From positions 2,648,501 to 2,712,500 of the forward strand of contig NZ_CP047026.1 in NCBI RefSeq assembly GCF_009796785.1: 64,000 bases of DNA. The letters run 5' to 3'. Positions 27,701 to 36,682 of this stretch are shown here, one piece after another. The stretch is from Polaribacter sp. L3A8 (lineage in GTDB: Bacteria > Bacteroidota > Bacteroidia > Flavobacteriales > Flavobacteriaceae). A model generated the notes under the pieces. It made no database searches, had not been told where the DNA came from, and worked only from the letters and a program-made list of their open reading frames with translations. The translations under genes and the position numbers were made by a program. The first letter of the stretch is position 1. Every line of letters begins with the position of its first letter.

Positions 27701-29079
27701 CCTTCAATAGTATCTAAAATACCATCATTATCATCATCTAAATCATCCGTATCTTTTACACCATCACAATCATTGTCTTCACCGGCTTCAGATATTGTTT
27801 GTGTATTATTACTTGGATCACTATCTGGTTGAAACACCCCCGTTGCTGTAGCTGTAAAACTGATAGGAAATGAAGCCGTACTTACAGAAGTATTAACCGT
27901 TAACGTAACACTTTCTCCTACTGATAAATTATCAATAGTCCAGGTATTATTCGTATTATTAAAACTTGCTGATAAAGGAGAAACACCTGATTCAGAAAAA
28001 ACTGCGGAGTTACTTGTTACCGTCATACCAACTGGTATTGTAAAATCTACCTCAAAATCTTTTGATAATTCGGTAGCAGATTTATTAGTTATCGTTGTTG
28101 TAAAAGTAGCAGTAGTAGGCGCACAAAAATCATCTGCAGAAATCATTGAATTTGATACTTCTAAATCTGTTGCTGGTAGCAATATTTTTATTGCATCAGA
28201 ATTGTATGCCGTAAAAGCAATATCTGTACTACCAGATGTAGTGTGTACAAAATTAGTTATTTGGTTAAAGTTACTCGTTGTTATGCCAAAATCACTTAAA
28301 TTGATAGATAGAACTCTTAGATCTCTATAAGTATCTATCCCAAAAGTATTTGACACGGTACCTGTAGAAGGATTTACCCTATAAATAGTCCAATCTGTTC
28401 CTCCTACAATAGCTACATTTCCAAAAGTAACGTTGATTTCCGCCCCTACTATAACACCTGCACTATCTATAAATTTAAACTTATCTGTATTTCCAGGAGC
28501 TCCTGTCTGAGTTACAATAATATCTGGCATCGCATCATTAATACTTACCGCCTGATTTATTACAATAGCATCGTATATGATTACTTGACTTTCTATATTA
28601 AAAAAATTTGTTGCTAACTCTAAACCGTTACTACCGTCTCTAACAAAGAATGAAGGAACAATAGGGCTAAATGTTTTAATATAATCTGTTGCACTATTAT
28701 TTTGAGAAACTCCACCCCAGTTAGTTCCAACCCCAATTAATTCTTGATTATTAGTACCATAAACAATAGAGGCTGGCATTGGAAATGAAACAAAACTTCC
28801 GCTTGTAAACGTTATATTATTTGCTGTTAAAGTTGCGTCATTAACACAGGTAGAATATGTAGCACCATCTACTGTAAACCCTAATAAATTATTAGAATCA
28901 TCATAAGTTACAGGCACAGCCGTTGTAGAAGTATAAAAACCTCCATTATCGCCATAAACAGCGGTTACAGCATGTTGTTGTGCACTCGAAGAAAAAGAGG
29001 CACTTAATAAAACAAAGAAAAAAAGATAGAGATAAAAAAAATCACTAAAATTTAGACGTATGGAGAGGTGATTTTTCAA
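24709..29079 (-). CDS. Large secreted surface protein with calcium-binding TSP3 repeats and T9SS sorting domain
   Basis: 1456 residues. Signal peptide near residues 10-34 (FSDFFYLYLFFFVLLSASFS). A DUF11-like domain lies at about 300-430 (LEVSNSMISADDFCAPTTATF). Thrombospondin type-3 aspartate-rich repeats span about 435-670 (DLDDDNDGILDTIEGTGDF, DLDSDGDGCPDALEATG), each able to bind calcium. A lamin-tail-like domain follows (VIISQVYQTASGNAIELTNIG). A long beta region ends in the type A T9SS signal (ENVELFNVLGQQIKTWNP, LSTSIYIVNVKTNKGTFTRKIFKK). The protein should be secreted through the PorSS and attached to the surface, as an adhesin or gliding-related factor. Binding partner unknown. Confidence 0.88.
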   Translation of the reverse strand: MKNHLSIRLNFSDFFYLYLFFFVLLSASFSSSAQQHAVTAVYGDNGGFYTSTTAVPVTYDDSNNLLGFTVDGATYSTCVNDATLTANNITFTSGSFVSFPMPASIVYGTNNQELIGVGTNWGGVSQNNSATDYIKTFSPIVPSFFVRDGSNGLELATNFFNIESQVIIYDAIVINQAVSINDAMPDIIVTQTGAPGNTDKFKFIDSAGVIVGAEINVTFGNVAIVGGTDWTIYRVNPSTGTVSNTFGIDTYRDLRVLSINLSDFGITTSNFNQITNFVHTTSGSTDIAFTAYNSDAIKILLPATDLEVSNSMISADDFCAPTTATFTTTITNKSATELSKDFEVDFTIPVGMTVTSNSAVFSESGVSPLSASFNNTNNTWTIDNLSVGESVTLTVNTSVSTASFPISFTATATGVFQPDSDPSNNTQTISEAGEDNDCDGVKDTDDLDDDNDGILDTIEGTGDFDGDGIANYLDLDSDGDGCPDALEATGTVKQTDLDASFVIIGTVNAQGIPTLTEAGAGAGQDIGDSQNGSVLACDTTDTDLDGIIDIIDLDDDNDGVLDTAENASSGNPIADTNKNGIIDYKDPSLSGFVDSNSDDIDDRYDLDLDGIIDQFDTDADGDGCPDALEGGATFTFADVDGNNRLKGDIDGKGIPVVATSNGQLLGSSQDDLVQDSSCSLLPVIISQVYQTASGNAIELTNIGTTTVTNVSLVLFKDLGTASASAILPTADLTIASIPASGSVVIKSVASLPGVTFINNPTELTDANITDFAGGDDTIILSKTVNASAWENRYDVVKNISNTTSLVRIDEITKANTTFTAAEWLSFVDDSIEVVGDSDPIPAIVRHANAPLLSEVKTPINETNCGLGLHRISPTIRTGAAWSNGFPDKSRSVIVRETYTHSTGNLNARILDVQGSNVLSVSDNALIVLNNTNINVNAQIRILGIGQFVQVHDGNRNVTGNGKLLIDQKSEVPNVFRYNYWSSPVVEFIGGNTYRVSEIMKDAGGELTASSIITNINFVGGYDGAATSPIQIASYWIWAYFNSTAGNDWVQLKDTGYLSKGLGYIMKSTGANPQYFTFYGSPIDGDISFNLSANTNSLLGNPYAGTLDGKAFILNNEDTIDGTLYFWEHSGEATDQGHVKGGYEGGYAQLTFSMGTAATSVVEGTSGLTDSYTYTEPTRYIAVGQGFFVLSDTDGGTINFNNKQRSYQAAEPHFFKGQKKKTTDNTLPILKLGIDFTNKDYLKIHRQIGVSFNENHSFAFDYGYESVMIDIQSSDVYWNFDEIDNQKLAIAGVESINDNLKVPLTILVDSNEPLFIRIDELENIDRKIYLLDALENTTRELKEDEMVELELAKGTYKDRFFITFNEANVLSVSDEVLDFSLRVYLDDNSNAISILNNTNLFIENVELFNVLGQQIKTWNPNVVDEKIDLEVGNLSTSIYIVNVKTNKGTFTRKIFKK

Positions 29080-29212
29080 TTATGTATATTTTAATAAAAT
29101 TAATTTCTTGATAAATGTAAATATTAGAACATAACAACATTATATCTATTTTACCCGAAAAGACAACAATATTGATCATCTATTGATGTTGCCAATTACA
29201 AAAGTAACCAAA

Positions 29213-29246
29213 TAAAAAAACCTCTCCAAGTAGGAGAGGTTTTTCA
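29213..29246 (-). terminator. Rho-independent terminator after the M1 peptidase gene
   Basis: CCTCTCC/GGAGAGG with an AAGTA loop and A/T-runs on both sides, 17 bp past the stop at 29263. Confidence 0.8.
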
Positions 29247-29262
29247 TAATCTTTTAACATTC

Positions 29263-31089
29263 TTACTTCACTTCTAGAACATTATTCTCTAAATTAATAT
29301 CAGCCATTAATCCGCTTTTATCAATAGTAACAGATTTTACAGCTTTAGAAACTGTAAAAGAATATGTTGGCATTGCCCAACCCCAATCTTTTAAAATGGT
29401 TGCTGTTGTTGGCTTAGTACCTCTCATCATTTCTAATGGAATGTTAAAACTTTCTGATGTCCCATCAACATAAGTTACATCAACATCCATTGGCATTGGC
29501 ATTTGCCCAATTCTCTCTAAAGTAATTGTTTTGTTATCTACAGATTTTACTCCATAATCTATGGTGTGTGTAGTTTGTGTCCATTCATTTAAATACCATC
29601 CTAAATCCAATCCAGCAGTTTTTTCCATAGAACGTTTAATATCATTTGGAGTTGGATGTTTAAAACTAAAATCTGTAAAATACTTTTTTAATCCGTTTGC
29701 AACATTCTCTTTACCAATAACATATTCTAACTGACTTAAAAAAATATTTCCTTTAGAATAACTTGCGGTACTATACGCCCAATTTGTGTTGTATCTATCT
29801 GCATGTGTAGACAAAGATTCTTCATACCCTTTTGCAACAATTGTTCTATATCCTTTATAAGAACCTGCATGTGGATTTTCTTTGTTTTCTTTTAAAATTT
29901 CGTTTTCTGCTTTGTTAGAAATATAGGTTGTAAAACCTTCATCCATCCAAGGATGTAAACTTTCGTTAGAGGCTAACAAAAACTGAAACCAAGTATGTGC
30001 CATTTCATGTGCTGTTACGCCAAAAAGGCTCCCGAATTTACGTTTACCAGTAATTAACGTAGACATTGCATACTCCATACCACCATCTCCACCTTGTATT
30101 ACAGAGTATTGTTTGTATGGATATTGACCAACATGCGCACTATAATACGTCATTAATTCGGCTACTTTAGGCTGTAAATCTTTCCAGTTTTTTAAATAAA
30201 CTTCTTCAAGATCTTTCTTATATAAAAAGTGTAAATCAATTCCGTTTTCCATTTTTAAAACATCATGAATGTATGCAGGATCTGCTGCCCACATAAAATC
30301 GTGCACATTTGGTGCTTTAAAATGCCATGTTAATTTATCGCCTTTAGGCAAGTTTAATTCTTTTGAATCATCTTGATACCCATGACCAATTTCTTGAGGG
30401 TTTTGTAAATTTCCAGAACCACCAACCGTATAGTTTTTATCGATATGGATAGTTACATCAAAATCTCCCCAAACACCTTGAAATTCTCTAGCGATATAAG
30501 GAGGTGTATGCCAACCCTGAAAATCGTATTCTGCTAATTTAGGATACCATTGCGCCATAGATAACGCAACTCCTTCTTTATTGTTTCTTCCAGAACGACG
30601 AATTTGAACAGGAACCTGAGCATCAAAATTCATTTCTAAAGTAACTGTTTCTCCAGATTTTATAGGTTTATTTAATTGTACTTCTAAAATTGTACCAACG
30701 GTTTCATGAGAAACTGCAACGCCATTTTGTTTTAATGAGTTTACTTTAATGTATCCTATTTCATTAGGTTGTAATTTACTAATTCTATCTCCTACTCTTC
30801 TGTCTGGATCTTTAATATTTAAAGAACGAACATCCATTTGAGATCCTGGTTGAAATGCATTAAAATACAAGTGATAAAATACTTTATCTAAATCGTCTGG
30901 AGAATTATTTGTGTACTCTAAAGTCTGTTTTCCTTTGTATTGATATTTGTTTACATCTACATCTACGTCCATTGTATAATCTACATGTTGCTGCCAATAG
31001 GTTTCTTTAGACACAGAAGTTGTGTTTTTTGTAACCGTACAAGAAGTTAACATGATAAGCGACAATCCTAAAAAGTAAATTTTTCTCAT
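29263..31089 (-). CDS. M1-family zinc metallopeptidase lipoprotein
   Basis: 608 residues. Lipoprotein signal MRKIYFLGLSLIMLTSCTV with the lipid cysteine at residue 17. The N-terminal beta-domain is followed by the thermolysin-like domain with GGDGGMEYAMSTLI (substrate-binding GxMEN-like loop) and the zinc site HEMAH at about 360-364, with the third ligand glutamate in WMDEGFTTYI 18 residues later. It resembles bacterial aminopeptidases of the M1 family that trim peptides outside the cytoplasm. It follows the S8 peptidase lipoprotein gene on the same strand, separated by a terminator, so both may degrade exported protein but are partly uncoupled in transcription. Confidence 0.93.
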   Translation of the reverse strand: MRKIYFLGLSLIMLTSCTVTKNTTSVSKETYWQQHVDYTMDVDVDVNKYQYKGKQTLEYTNNSPDDLDKVFYHLYFNAFQPGSQMDVRSLNIKDPDRRVGDRISKLQPNEIGYIKVNSLKQNGVAVSHETVGTILEVQLNKPIKSGETVTLEMNFDAQVPVQIRRSGRNNKEGVALSMAQWYPKLAEYDFQGWHTPPYIAREFQGVWGDFDVTIHIDKNYTVGGSGNLQNPQEIGHGYQDDSKELNLPKGDKLTWHFKAPNVHDFMWAADPAYIHDVLKMENGIDLHFLYKKDLEEVYLKNWKDLQPKVAELMTYYSAHVGQYPYKQYSVIQGGDGGMEYAMSTLITGKRKFGSLFGVTAHEMAHTWFQFLLASNESLHPWMDEGFTTYISNKAENEILKENKENPHAGSYKGYRTIVAKGYEESLSTHADRYNTNWAYSTASYSKGNIFLSQLEYVIGKENVANGLKKYFTDFSFKHPTPNDIKRSMEKTAGLDLGWYLNEWTQTTHTIDYGVKSVDNKTITLERIGQMPMPMDVDVTYVDGTSESFNIPLEMMRGTKPTTATILKDWGWAMPTYSFTVSKAVKSVTIDKSGLMADINLENNVLEVK

Positions 31090-31109
31090 ATTTAAGTTGA
31101 TTAAAGTTC

Positions 31110-31146
31110 AAAAAAAAGCAGCATCTTTTACAATGCTGCTTTTTAA
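31110..31146 (-). terminator. Rho-independent terminator after the S8 peptidase gene
   Basis: AAAAAGCAGCAT/ATGCTGCTTTTT with an 8-nt loop, directly after the stop at 31156. Confidence 0.8.
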
Positions 31147-31155
31147 AATTAATAA

Positions 31156-32796
31156 TTATTTTTTTCCGTTTACCATTTCGTCTGCCATTTTTAAGGCATT
31201 GTAGGCATTTACAACTCTACCCGAAACAGATAAGTCTGCAAAAGGAACTTTTACTCCTTCTGGATTTTCTCTTGATTGAGAACCTGGTTGAATTACATCA
31301 AAATTAATTTTGATACCAGAATTCATTAAAATATGTTTTACCTGACTTGCAGTTAATTTAGGATAATAAGAACGAATTAACGCTGCAACACCAACTGTAG
31401 AAGGCGCAGCCATAGAAGTTCCACTAAATTTTTTATACTCATTTTCTGGAGTTGTAGAATAAATTTGAACTCCAGGTGCAAAAACATCTACATTCTTTTT
31501 ACCGTAGTTAGAAAAATTAGCTGGTAATTTTTCGTTATAATTAGCACTCATTGCACCAATTGTTAATACGTTGTCAGAAATTTCTGTTTCTAAATCTTTA
31601 GAATCGTTAGGGTACGTTCTTTCTACGTCAATATTTTTACCATCATTTCCTGCTGCATTTACAATTAATACATCTTTAGAAGCGGCATACTTTATAGCAT
31701 CATAAACCCATTCTTTTTTAGGCGAATATCCTTTTCCAAAACTTGTGTTAATTACTTTTGCTCCGTTATCTACTGCATAACGTAAACCTAAAGCAACATC
31801 TTTATCATACTCATCTCCGTCTGGTACAGCTCTAACAGCCATTATCTTTACGTGATTTGCAACTCCGTTCATTCCTATTCCATTATTTCTGCTTGCAGCA
31901 ATAATACCAGAAACATGTGTTCCGTGTGCTTCATCTTTTACAGAGTGACCGGTTTTATTATTTCCATAAACCTTTACATCCATTGTATAAGCATTGTCTC
32001 CAACAGCACCTCTATAGTCTTTCTTTAAAGCATCTCCATTTAACAAATCTGCAGAACTTGTAACCAATTTAGTAAGTTCTGCTTTTGCTGCACTTAAAGA
32101 TGGCAAACCAAAACTAAACATTTGCTTAGCAATCGCAACACCTTGTAATAAAGCAGGGTCTTCGGTAACAATAGCTAAAACCTCTTCTTTAGTATAATCT
32201 GTTTTATTTAAGTTTTTAGAAATAACGTCATCTGCATTTGTTATTCCTTGTAACATTTGCTCGTATCTTAATTTACTTTTCTCTGCACCTTCTAGTTTTT
32301 TATCATAAAACGCTTTTGCTTCTTTTGCTTCTTCTTTACTGGCAATAGATGGATCTTTTACAATTCTTTCGTATTCTAAATTTTCTTTATAAATACTCCC
32401 TAAAAAATTCCAGCCATTAATATCGTCTATAAAACCATTTTTATCATCATCAATTCCATTACCTGCAACTTCTTTTGGGTTAATCCAAGCCACATCTTTA
32501 AGATCTTCATGCGCTAAATCTGTTCCAGAATCTACAACACCAACAACAACTTGTACTCCTTTTTTACCAGAAAGAAACTGATATGCTTTTTCAAGACTCA
32601 TACCCGGAATTGAATCTGTTAGTAAGTCTGCATGACTCCATTTATTCAATTCATCCTCAGACAACACTCCTTTTTTAGCGGTTGCATTTAGTACCGTTGT
32701 TGCCCCCTGTGGAACAGGAATCTTAGAAATTGATTTACAACTAGAAAAAACTAAACCAGCAAAAGCTACGTAAAAAATAGGTTTTAAAACTCTCAT
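31156..32796 (-). CDS. S8 (subtilisin-like) serine peptidase lipoprotein
   Basis: 546 residues. MRVLKPIFYVAFAGLVFSSCKS is a lipoprotein signal (Cys20). The subtilase triad is visible: Asp in VGVVDSGTDLAHEDL (about residue 88), His in AHGTHVSGIIAASRN (about 295), Ser in FSGTSMAAPSTVG (about 460). Between Asp and His there is an insert of roughly 150 residues, mostly helical and lysine/glutamate-rich, longer than in classical subtilisins; it may cover the active site or bind a partner. It probably acts at the outer membrane on exported or damaged proteins. An MBL-hydrolase gene lies 13 bp upstream, probably in the same operon. Confidence 0.93.
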   Translation of the reverse strand: MRVLKPIFYVAFAGLVFSSCKSISKIPVPQGATTVLNATAKKGVLSEDELNKWSHADLLTDSIPGMSLEKAYQFLSGKKGVQVVVGVVDSGTDLAHEDLKDVAWINPKEVAGNGIDDDKNGFIDDINGWNFLGSIYKENLEYERIVKDPSIASKEEAKEAKAFYDKKLEGAEKSKLRYEQMLQGITNADDVISKNLNKTDYTKEEVLAIVTEDPALLQGVAIAKQMFSFGLPSLSAAKAELTKLVTSSADLLNGDALKKDYRGAVGDNAYTMDVKVYGNNKTGHSVKDEAHGTHVSGIIAASRNNGIGMNGVANHVKIMAVRAVPDGDEYDKDVALGLRYAVDNGAKVINTSFGKGYSPKKEWVYDAIKYAASKDVLIVNAAGNDGKNIDVERTYPNDSKDLETEISDNVLTIGAMSANYNEKLPANFSNYGKKNVDVFAPGVQIYSTTPENEYKKFSGTSMAAPSTVGVAALIRSYYPKLTASQVKHILMNSGIKINFDVIQPGSQSRENPEGVKVPFADLSVSGRVVNAYNALKMADEMVNGKK

Positions 32797-32809
32797 AATC
32801 TCACTTATC

Positions 32810-33655
32810 TTAATTAAATATGTCTATAAATTTATGTGTATTCTTTAATCTAACTCCTTTTTCTGTATGCTGAACCGTACAAATTTCATTATAAGCATCG
32901 TGTTCTAAAAAAAGGTAATACTCTTTGTCTGCAGCTTGGTTTAAAAATGCTGCTTTTTCTTTTAAGGTTAATAAAGGCCTTGTATCATACCCCATAACGT
33001 AAGGCAATGGAATGTGCCCAATAGTTGGTAATAAATCTGCTACAAAAACAATGGTTTTACCTTGATAAGACAACATTGGTAACATTTGTTTTTCTGTATG
33101 GCCATCCATAAAAAGAACGTCAAAACCTATTTGTTCTTTAAAGTTACTGTGAATAAAATTTAATTGTCCGCTTTCTTTAATAGGGTTGATGTTTTCCTTG
33201 AAAAAAGATGCTTTTTCTCTTGGGTTGGGGTCTGTTGCCCATTGCCAATGTTTATCATTAGACCAAAATTTTGCATTTTTAAAAGCGGGTTGTAAAAAAG
33301 TTCTCTCGGCATTCCATTCTATAGCTCCTCCGCAATGATCAAAATGTAAATGTGTTAAAAAAACATCTGTAATATTATCTCTATGAAAACCATGTTTTGC
33401 CAAAGAAGAATCTAAAGAGAAATCTCCAAAAAGGTAATAATAGCTATAAAATTTATTCGATTGTTTTGCTCCTAAGCCTGTATCTACAAGAATTAAACGA
33501 TTTCCGTCTTCTATAAGCATACTTCGCATGCTCATATCTATCAAATTATTATTGTCTGCCGGATTGGTTTTTTGCCAAATAGTTTTGGGTACAACACCAA
33601 ACATTGCACCACCATCTAATTTAAAATTACCAGTTTCTATAGGATATATCTTCAT
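32810..33655 (-). CDS. MBL-fold metallo-hydrolase
   Basis: 281 residues when started at MKIYPIETGNFKLDGG; the longer form from 33703 adds 16 residues (MIIFIVDFFYDFNLHR) not typical of the family. The zinc-binding signature THLHFDHCGGAIEW (about residues 107-120) is intact, followed by MDGHTEKQM, VADLLPTIGHI and a late histidine (FLEHDAYNE). It resembles AHL lactonase-type or quorum-quenching hydrolases, but the substrate cannot be deduced. No signal peptide. The gene is 13 bp from the S8 peptidase gene on the same strand. Confidence 0.88.
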   Translation of the reverse strand: MKIYPIETGNFKLDGGAMFGVVPKTIWQKTNPADNNNLIDMSMRSMLIEDGNRLILVDTGLGAKQSNKFYSYYYLFGDFSLDSSLAKHGFHRDNITDVFLTHLHFDHCGGAIEWNAERTFLQPAFKNAKFWSNDKHWQWATDPNPREKASFFKENINPIKESGQLNFIHSNFKEQIGFDVLFMDGHTEKQMLPMLSYQGKTIVFVADLLPTIGHIPLPYVMGYDTRPLLTLKEKAAFLNQAADKEYYLFLEHDAYNEICTVQHTEKGVRLKNTHKFIDIFN

Positions 33656-33820
33656 TCTGTGTAGATTAAAATCATAAAAAAAATCGACTATAAAAATAAT
33701 CAATTAAGACTTAATATATTCACAATACTTCATAAAAGTACAAGAGAACAAAGATGTAGAAAATTATATAAGTTTTTGTTAAGAAAAATCTAAAGGTTAC
33801 CTATTAAAACCTAAAATACT

Positions 33821-34057
33821 TTATGAGTTATAACCCGACTTATTATTAGCCTTATTAAAACTCATTTTACTTAAAGATTTAGCAATTCTTAAAATTAAAA
33901 AGACTAAAATAACCAAACCTAAAATTACAAATACTAATTGATTTTCAAAAACGGCTTTAGCTGATGTAAATACATTATGAGCAAAAACTTGTAAAAACAT
34001 AATCAATAGAATTTTTAATAGTGAGAAACAAAAGTACAATACAAACCGTTTTAACAT
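33821..34057 (-). CDS. Small putative membrane protein (78 aa)
   Basis: Not recognised. The translation has two hydrophobic segments (residues about 5-25 and 42-60) and a polar lysine/asparagine-rich tail. Positive residues follow the second helix (RIAKSLSKMSFNKANNK), giving a plausible topology. It lies between pbpC and the MBL-hydrolase gene on the same strand, in a stretch that would otherwise be empty. It could be real or a chance ORF. Confidence 0.45.
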   Translation of the reverse strand: MLKRFVLYFCFSLLKILLIMFLQVFAHNVFTSAKAVFENQLVFVILGLVILVFLILRIAKSLSKMSFNKANNKSGYNS

Positions 34058-34119
34058 CTTTTATTTCGACAAACTGCTACTTAGCTTCGATAATTTGCAC
34101 TTTAACTTCTTTCTATAAA

Positions 34120-36468
34120 TTACTCTTTTATTATTATTTGTTGATGAATTTCGTTTCCAAAATTATCTGTAGCAGAAATAAGGTAACTTCCGCTCTTTAA
34201 ATGAACCCCAAATTCATGTGTTTCTGTTGTTGTACCTAAATATGTTTTATCTACGTACCAGTACAATACTGCGTCCTTATTGGCATGTACTATTTTTAAA
34301 ACAAGTTCATTCTTTTTTCCATCAAAGTTCTTTGGTAAAAAAATGGTGCTTTTTTCTGTTGGATACATAAATTTCATCACATTTTTATCCGCACCCAAAC
34401 AATCAGTTCTAAATTTTGGCAATGGTTTATAAAACGGATTTTTATCCTTGTAATAGTACTCCATTAATGGAGGCAACACAAACCATTTTTTTTGTTTGAT
34501 GTTTTCTAAGCGTTCACAAGAAGTATTTACTTGATAATTTTCTGACGCATCTACATTTACCAACACATGATATGGACAAGGTTTGGTTTTTAAACCTGCA
34601 TTCTGTACAAATTCTACAGTTTTTTCTTCGCAATTTTCAGCAGCCCTATAACCACTTTTAGCACAAACTTCTATTTCTGTCATTTCATCAAAAGGTTTTT
34701 CAAACCATGCTGAGTTTGGTAATTTATCAAAAACAGCAAATAAAATAGGCGCTGCAGCTTGCACACCCACCAAACCAGGTCTTCCTTCTCCGTCTGCATT
34801 CCCAACCCAAACTCCTACTACATAATCTTTAGTGGTTCCTATTGCCCAAGCATCTCTAAAACCAAAACTGGTACCAGTTTTCCATGCAATTTGTTTAGAA
34901 GAATCAAAAAACTCCCAATTCTGACTTGCATTTGGTCTATTTACATCCTTTAAACTTTCAAAAGTGAGGTAAATAGAAGCGGCATCAAAAATTATTTTTT
35001 CTGCGGATTTTTCTCCGAAATCTATTTTTTTATCAGCATAAAAAGTAGGTTCACAAAATTCATTTTTAAAGTACCTACTCGAATTTTCTGAATAGTGATT
35101 TACCGTAGACGCAATCGATGCATAACTTTTACATAAATCCCATAAATTACTTTCTGCACCACCTAAAGCCAATGTTAATCCGTAGTAATTAGGATTTTTC
35201 TTTAAATCTTTAAGCTTCAACTTTTGTAAATAATCATGAAATTTTTCCAATCCAAAACTTTGCAACATTCTTACAGTTGGCACATTTAAAGATTTAGCCA
35301 AGGCTAATTTTGCCGAAACTGCTCCAGCATATTTTTTATCAAAATTTTCTGGATGATAACTTCCAAAGTTTGTGGGTACATCTGCAATTAACATATTTGG
35401 CAACAAATCTCCACTATCTAACATGGCTGCGTACAAAAATGGTTTTAGAATACTTCCGGTACTTCTAGGCTTATCTATAACGTCTACATATTTTTGATTT
35501 TTTGGCGTTGTTTCAGAGTTGCCAACATAGGTTAAAACCTTTCTATTTTTTACATCTAAAACCAAAACAGAAATATTATATATCTCATTATTTTTCAATT
35601 GTTTATAATGATTATTAACAATTAAATTTGTTTGAATTTGCAACTTTTTATTTATGGTAGTTTTTACAAATTTTCCATTATTTTTTTTGTTAATTTTTTG
35701 CAATAAATGCGATGTAATTTGTGGAAGCGGATATGGTTTTTGTGGCAACTCTTCTAAAACGGATAATTCGTATGTTAATGAATCTATTATTTTTTTAGTG
35801 AGTAACTTTTTTAATAATCGATTTCTTTTTGCTAATAATCTATGTTGATTTTTCCCCGGATAAATCAAGTTTGGCGCATTGGGTAAAACGGCTAAAGTTG
35901 CCGATTCTGCCCAAGATAAATCTGTAGCTTTTCTATTAAAATAACGCCAAGATGCTGCGTCCAAACCTACAACATTTCCGCCAAATGGCGCATTAGAACT
36001 CCAATAGGTTATAATTTTTTCTTTTGATGCTCTAACCTCTAAACGCGTTGCTAAAATTAATTCTTTTACTTTTTCAAAATAAGTTCTAGGTCTATTATCT
36101 CTACTTAATCTAATTACTTGTTGCGTAATGGTACTTCCACCTCTTTTTACACTTCCTGCTTGTAAATTTTGTTTTAATGCCTTAAAAATAGAAACCGGAT
36201 TAAACCCTGGATGTTCATAAAAATGTTCATCTTCAAACTGAATTAAACAGGTTTTAAATTTCTTCGGAACCGAATCGTTATGCGGAAAACGCCATTGCCC
36301 ATCTTTTGCTATTAACGCACCCAACAACTCGTTTTTGTTACTTGTAATTACGGTTGATGTTGGCTTTGTAAATAATTTATTAGGCAAACAAAACACATAG
36401 AAAATCAGCAAAACAACCACTAGTATTGTTTTCTTTTTATGACGTTTTATGTAGTTTGTTATTTTCAA
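34120..36468 (-). CDS. pbpC: Penicillin-binding protein 1C
   Basis: 782 residues. Membrane anchor at about 13-30, then a GT51 glycosyltransferase domain (about 50-215): catalytic Glu79 in FEDEHFYEHPG, GGSTITQQVIRLSRD, and LATRLEVRASKEKII. The transpeptidase domain (about 295-575) has Ser339 in STGSILKPF, SLN at 393-395, and KTGTS at 530. A BiPBP_C immunoglobulin-like domain forms the C-terminus. It polymerises and cross-links peptidoglycan; in many bacteria it is encoded beside a large alpha-2-macroglobulin, as here (36683-42229). Spacing of 214 bp, filled by repeats, separates the two. Confidence 0.97.
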   Translation of the reverse strand: MKITNYIKRHKKKTILVVVLLIFYVFCLPNKLFTKPTSTVITSNKNELLGALIAKDGQWRFPHNDSVPKKFKTCLIQFEDEHFYEHPGFNPVSIFKALKQNLQAGSVKRGGSTITQQVIRLSRDNRPRTYFEKVKELILATRLEVRASKEKIITYWSSNAPFGGNVVGLDAASWRYFNRKATDLSWAESATLAVLPNAPNLIYPGKNQHRLLAKRNRLLKKLLTKKIIDSLTYELSVLEELPQKPYPLPQITSHLLQKINKKNNGKFVKTTINKKLQIQTNLIVNNHYKQLKNNEIYNISVLVLDVKNRKVLTYVGNSETTPKNQKYVDVIDKPRSTGSILKPFLYAAMLDSGDLLPNMLIADVPTNFGSYHPENFDKKYAGAVSAKLALAKSLNVPTVRMLQSFGLEKFHDYLQKLKLKDLKKNPNYYGLTLALGGAESNLWDLCKSYASIASTVNHYSENSSRYFKNEFCEPTFYADKKIDFGEKSAEKIIFDAASIYLTFESLKDVNRPNASQNWEFFDSSKQIAWKTGTSFGFRDAWAIGTTKDYVVGVWVGNADGEGRPGLVGVQAAAPILFAVFDKLPNSAWFEKPFDEMTEIEVCAKSGYRAAENCEEKTVEFVQNAGLKTKPCPYHVLVNVDASENYQVNTSCERLENIKQKKWFVLPPLMEYYYKDKNPFYKPLPKFRTDCLGADKNVMKFMYPTEKSTIFLPKNFDGKKNELVLKIVHANKDAVLYWYVDKTYLGTTTETHEFGVHLKSGSYLISATDNFGNEIHQQIIIKE

Positions 36469-36501
36469 TTTTTGATGTATTTATTTCTTTTAAGGTTTAA
36501 T

Positions 36502-36677
36502 TGTCATTTCAAAATGAGCCTTTTCGGCGATTGAGAAATCTCACAAACCAAATATTCATAATGAGATTCCTCTTCCTACGTCATTCGGAATGACAATCTT
36601 ACTTTTATCTATCATTGTGAGTTTACAAAGGAATCTGTTGTTTTAATCGAAAGATTGCTTCGTTCCTCGCAATGACA
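36502..36677. repeat. Composite of family-C and family-B repeats between pbpC and the macroglobulin gene
   Basis: Begins with a family-C copy (TGTCATTTCAAAATGAGCC), then a short inverted unit (CGTCATTCGGAATGACA), and ends with a family-B copy (AGATTGCTTCGTTCCTCGC). The spacer holds nothing else. Confidence 0.75.
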
Positions 36678-36682
36678 TTTCT

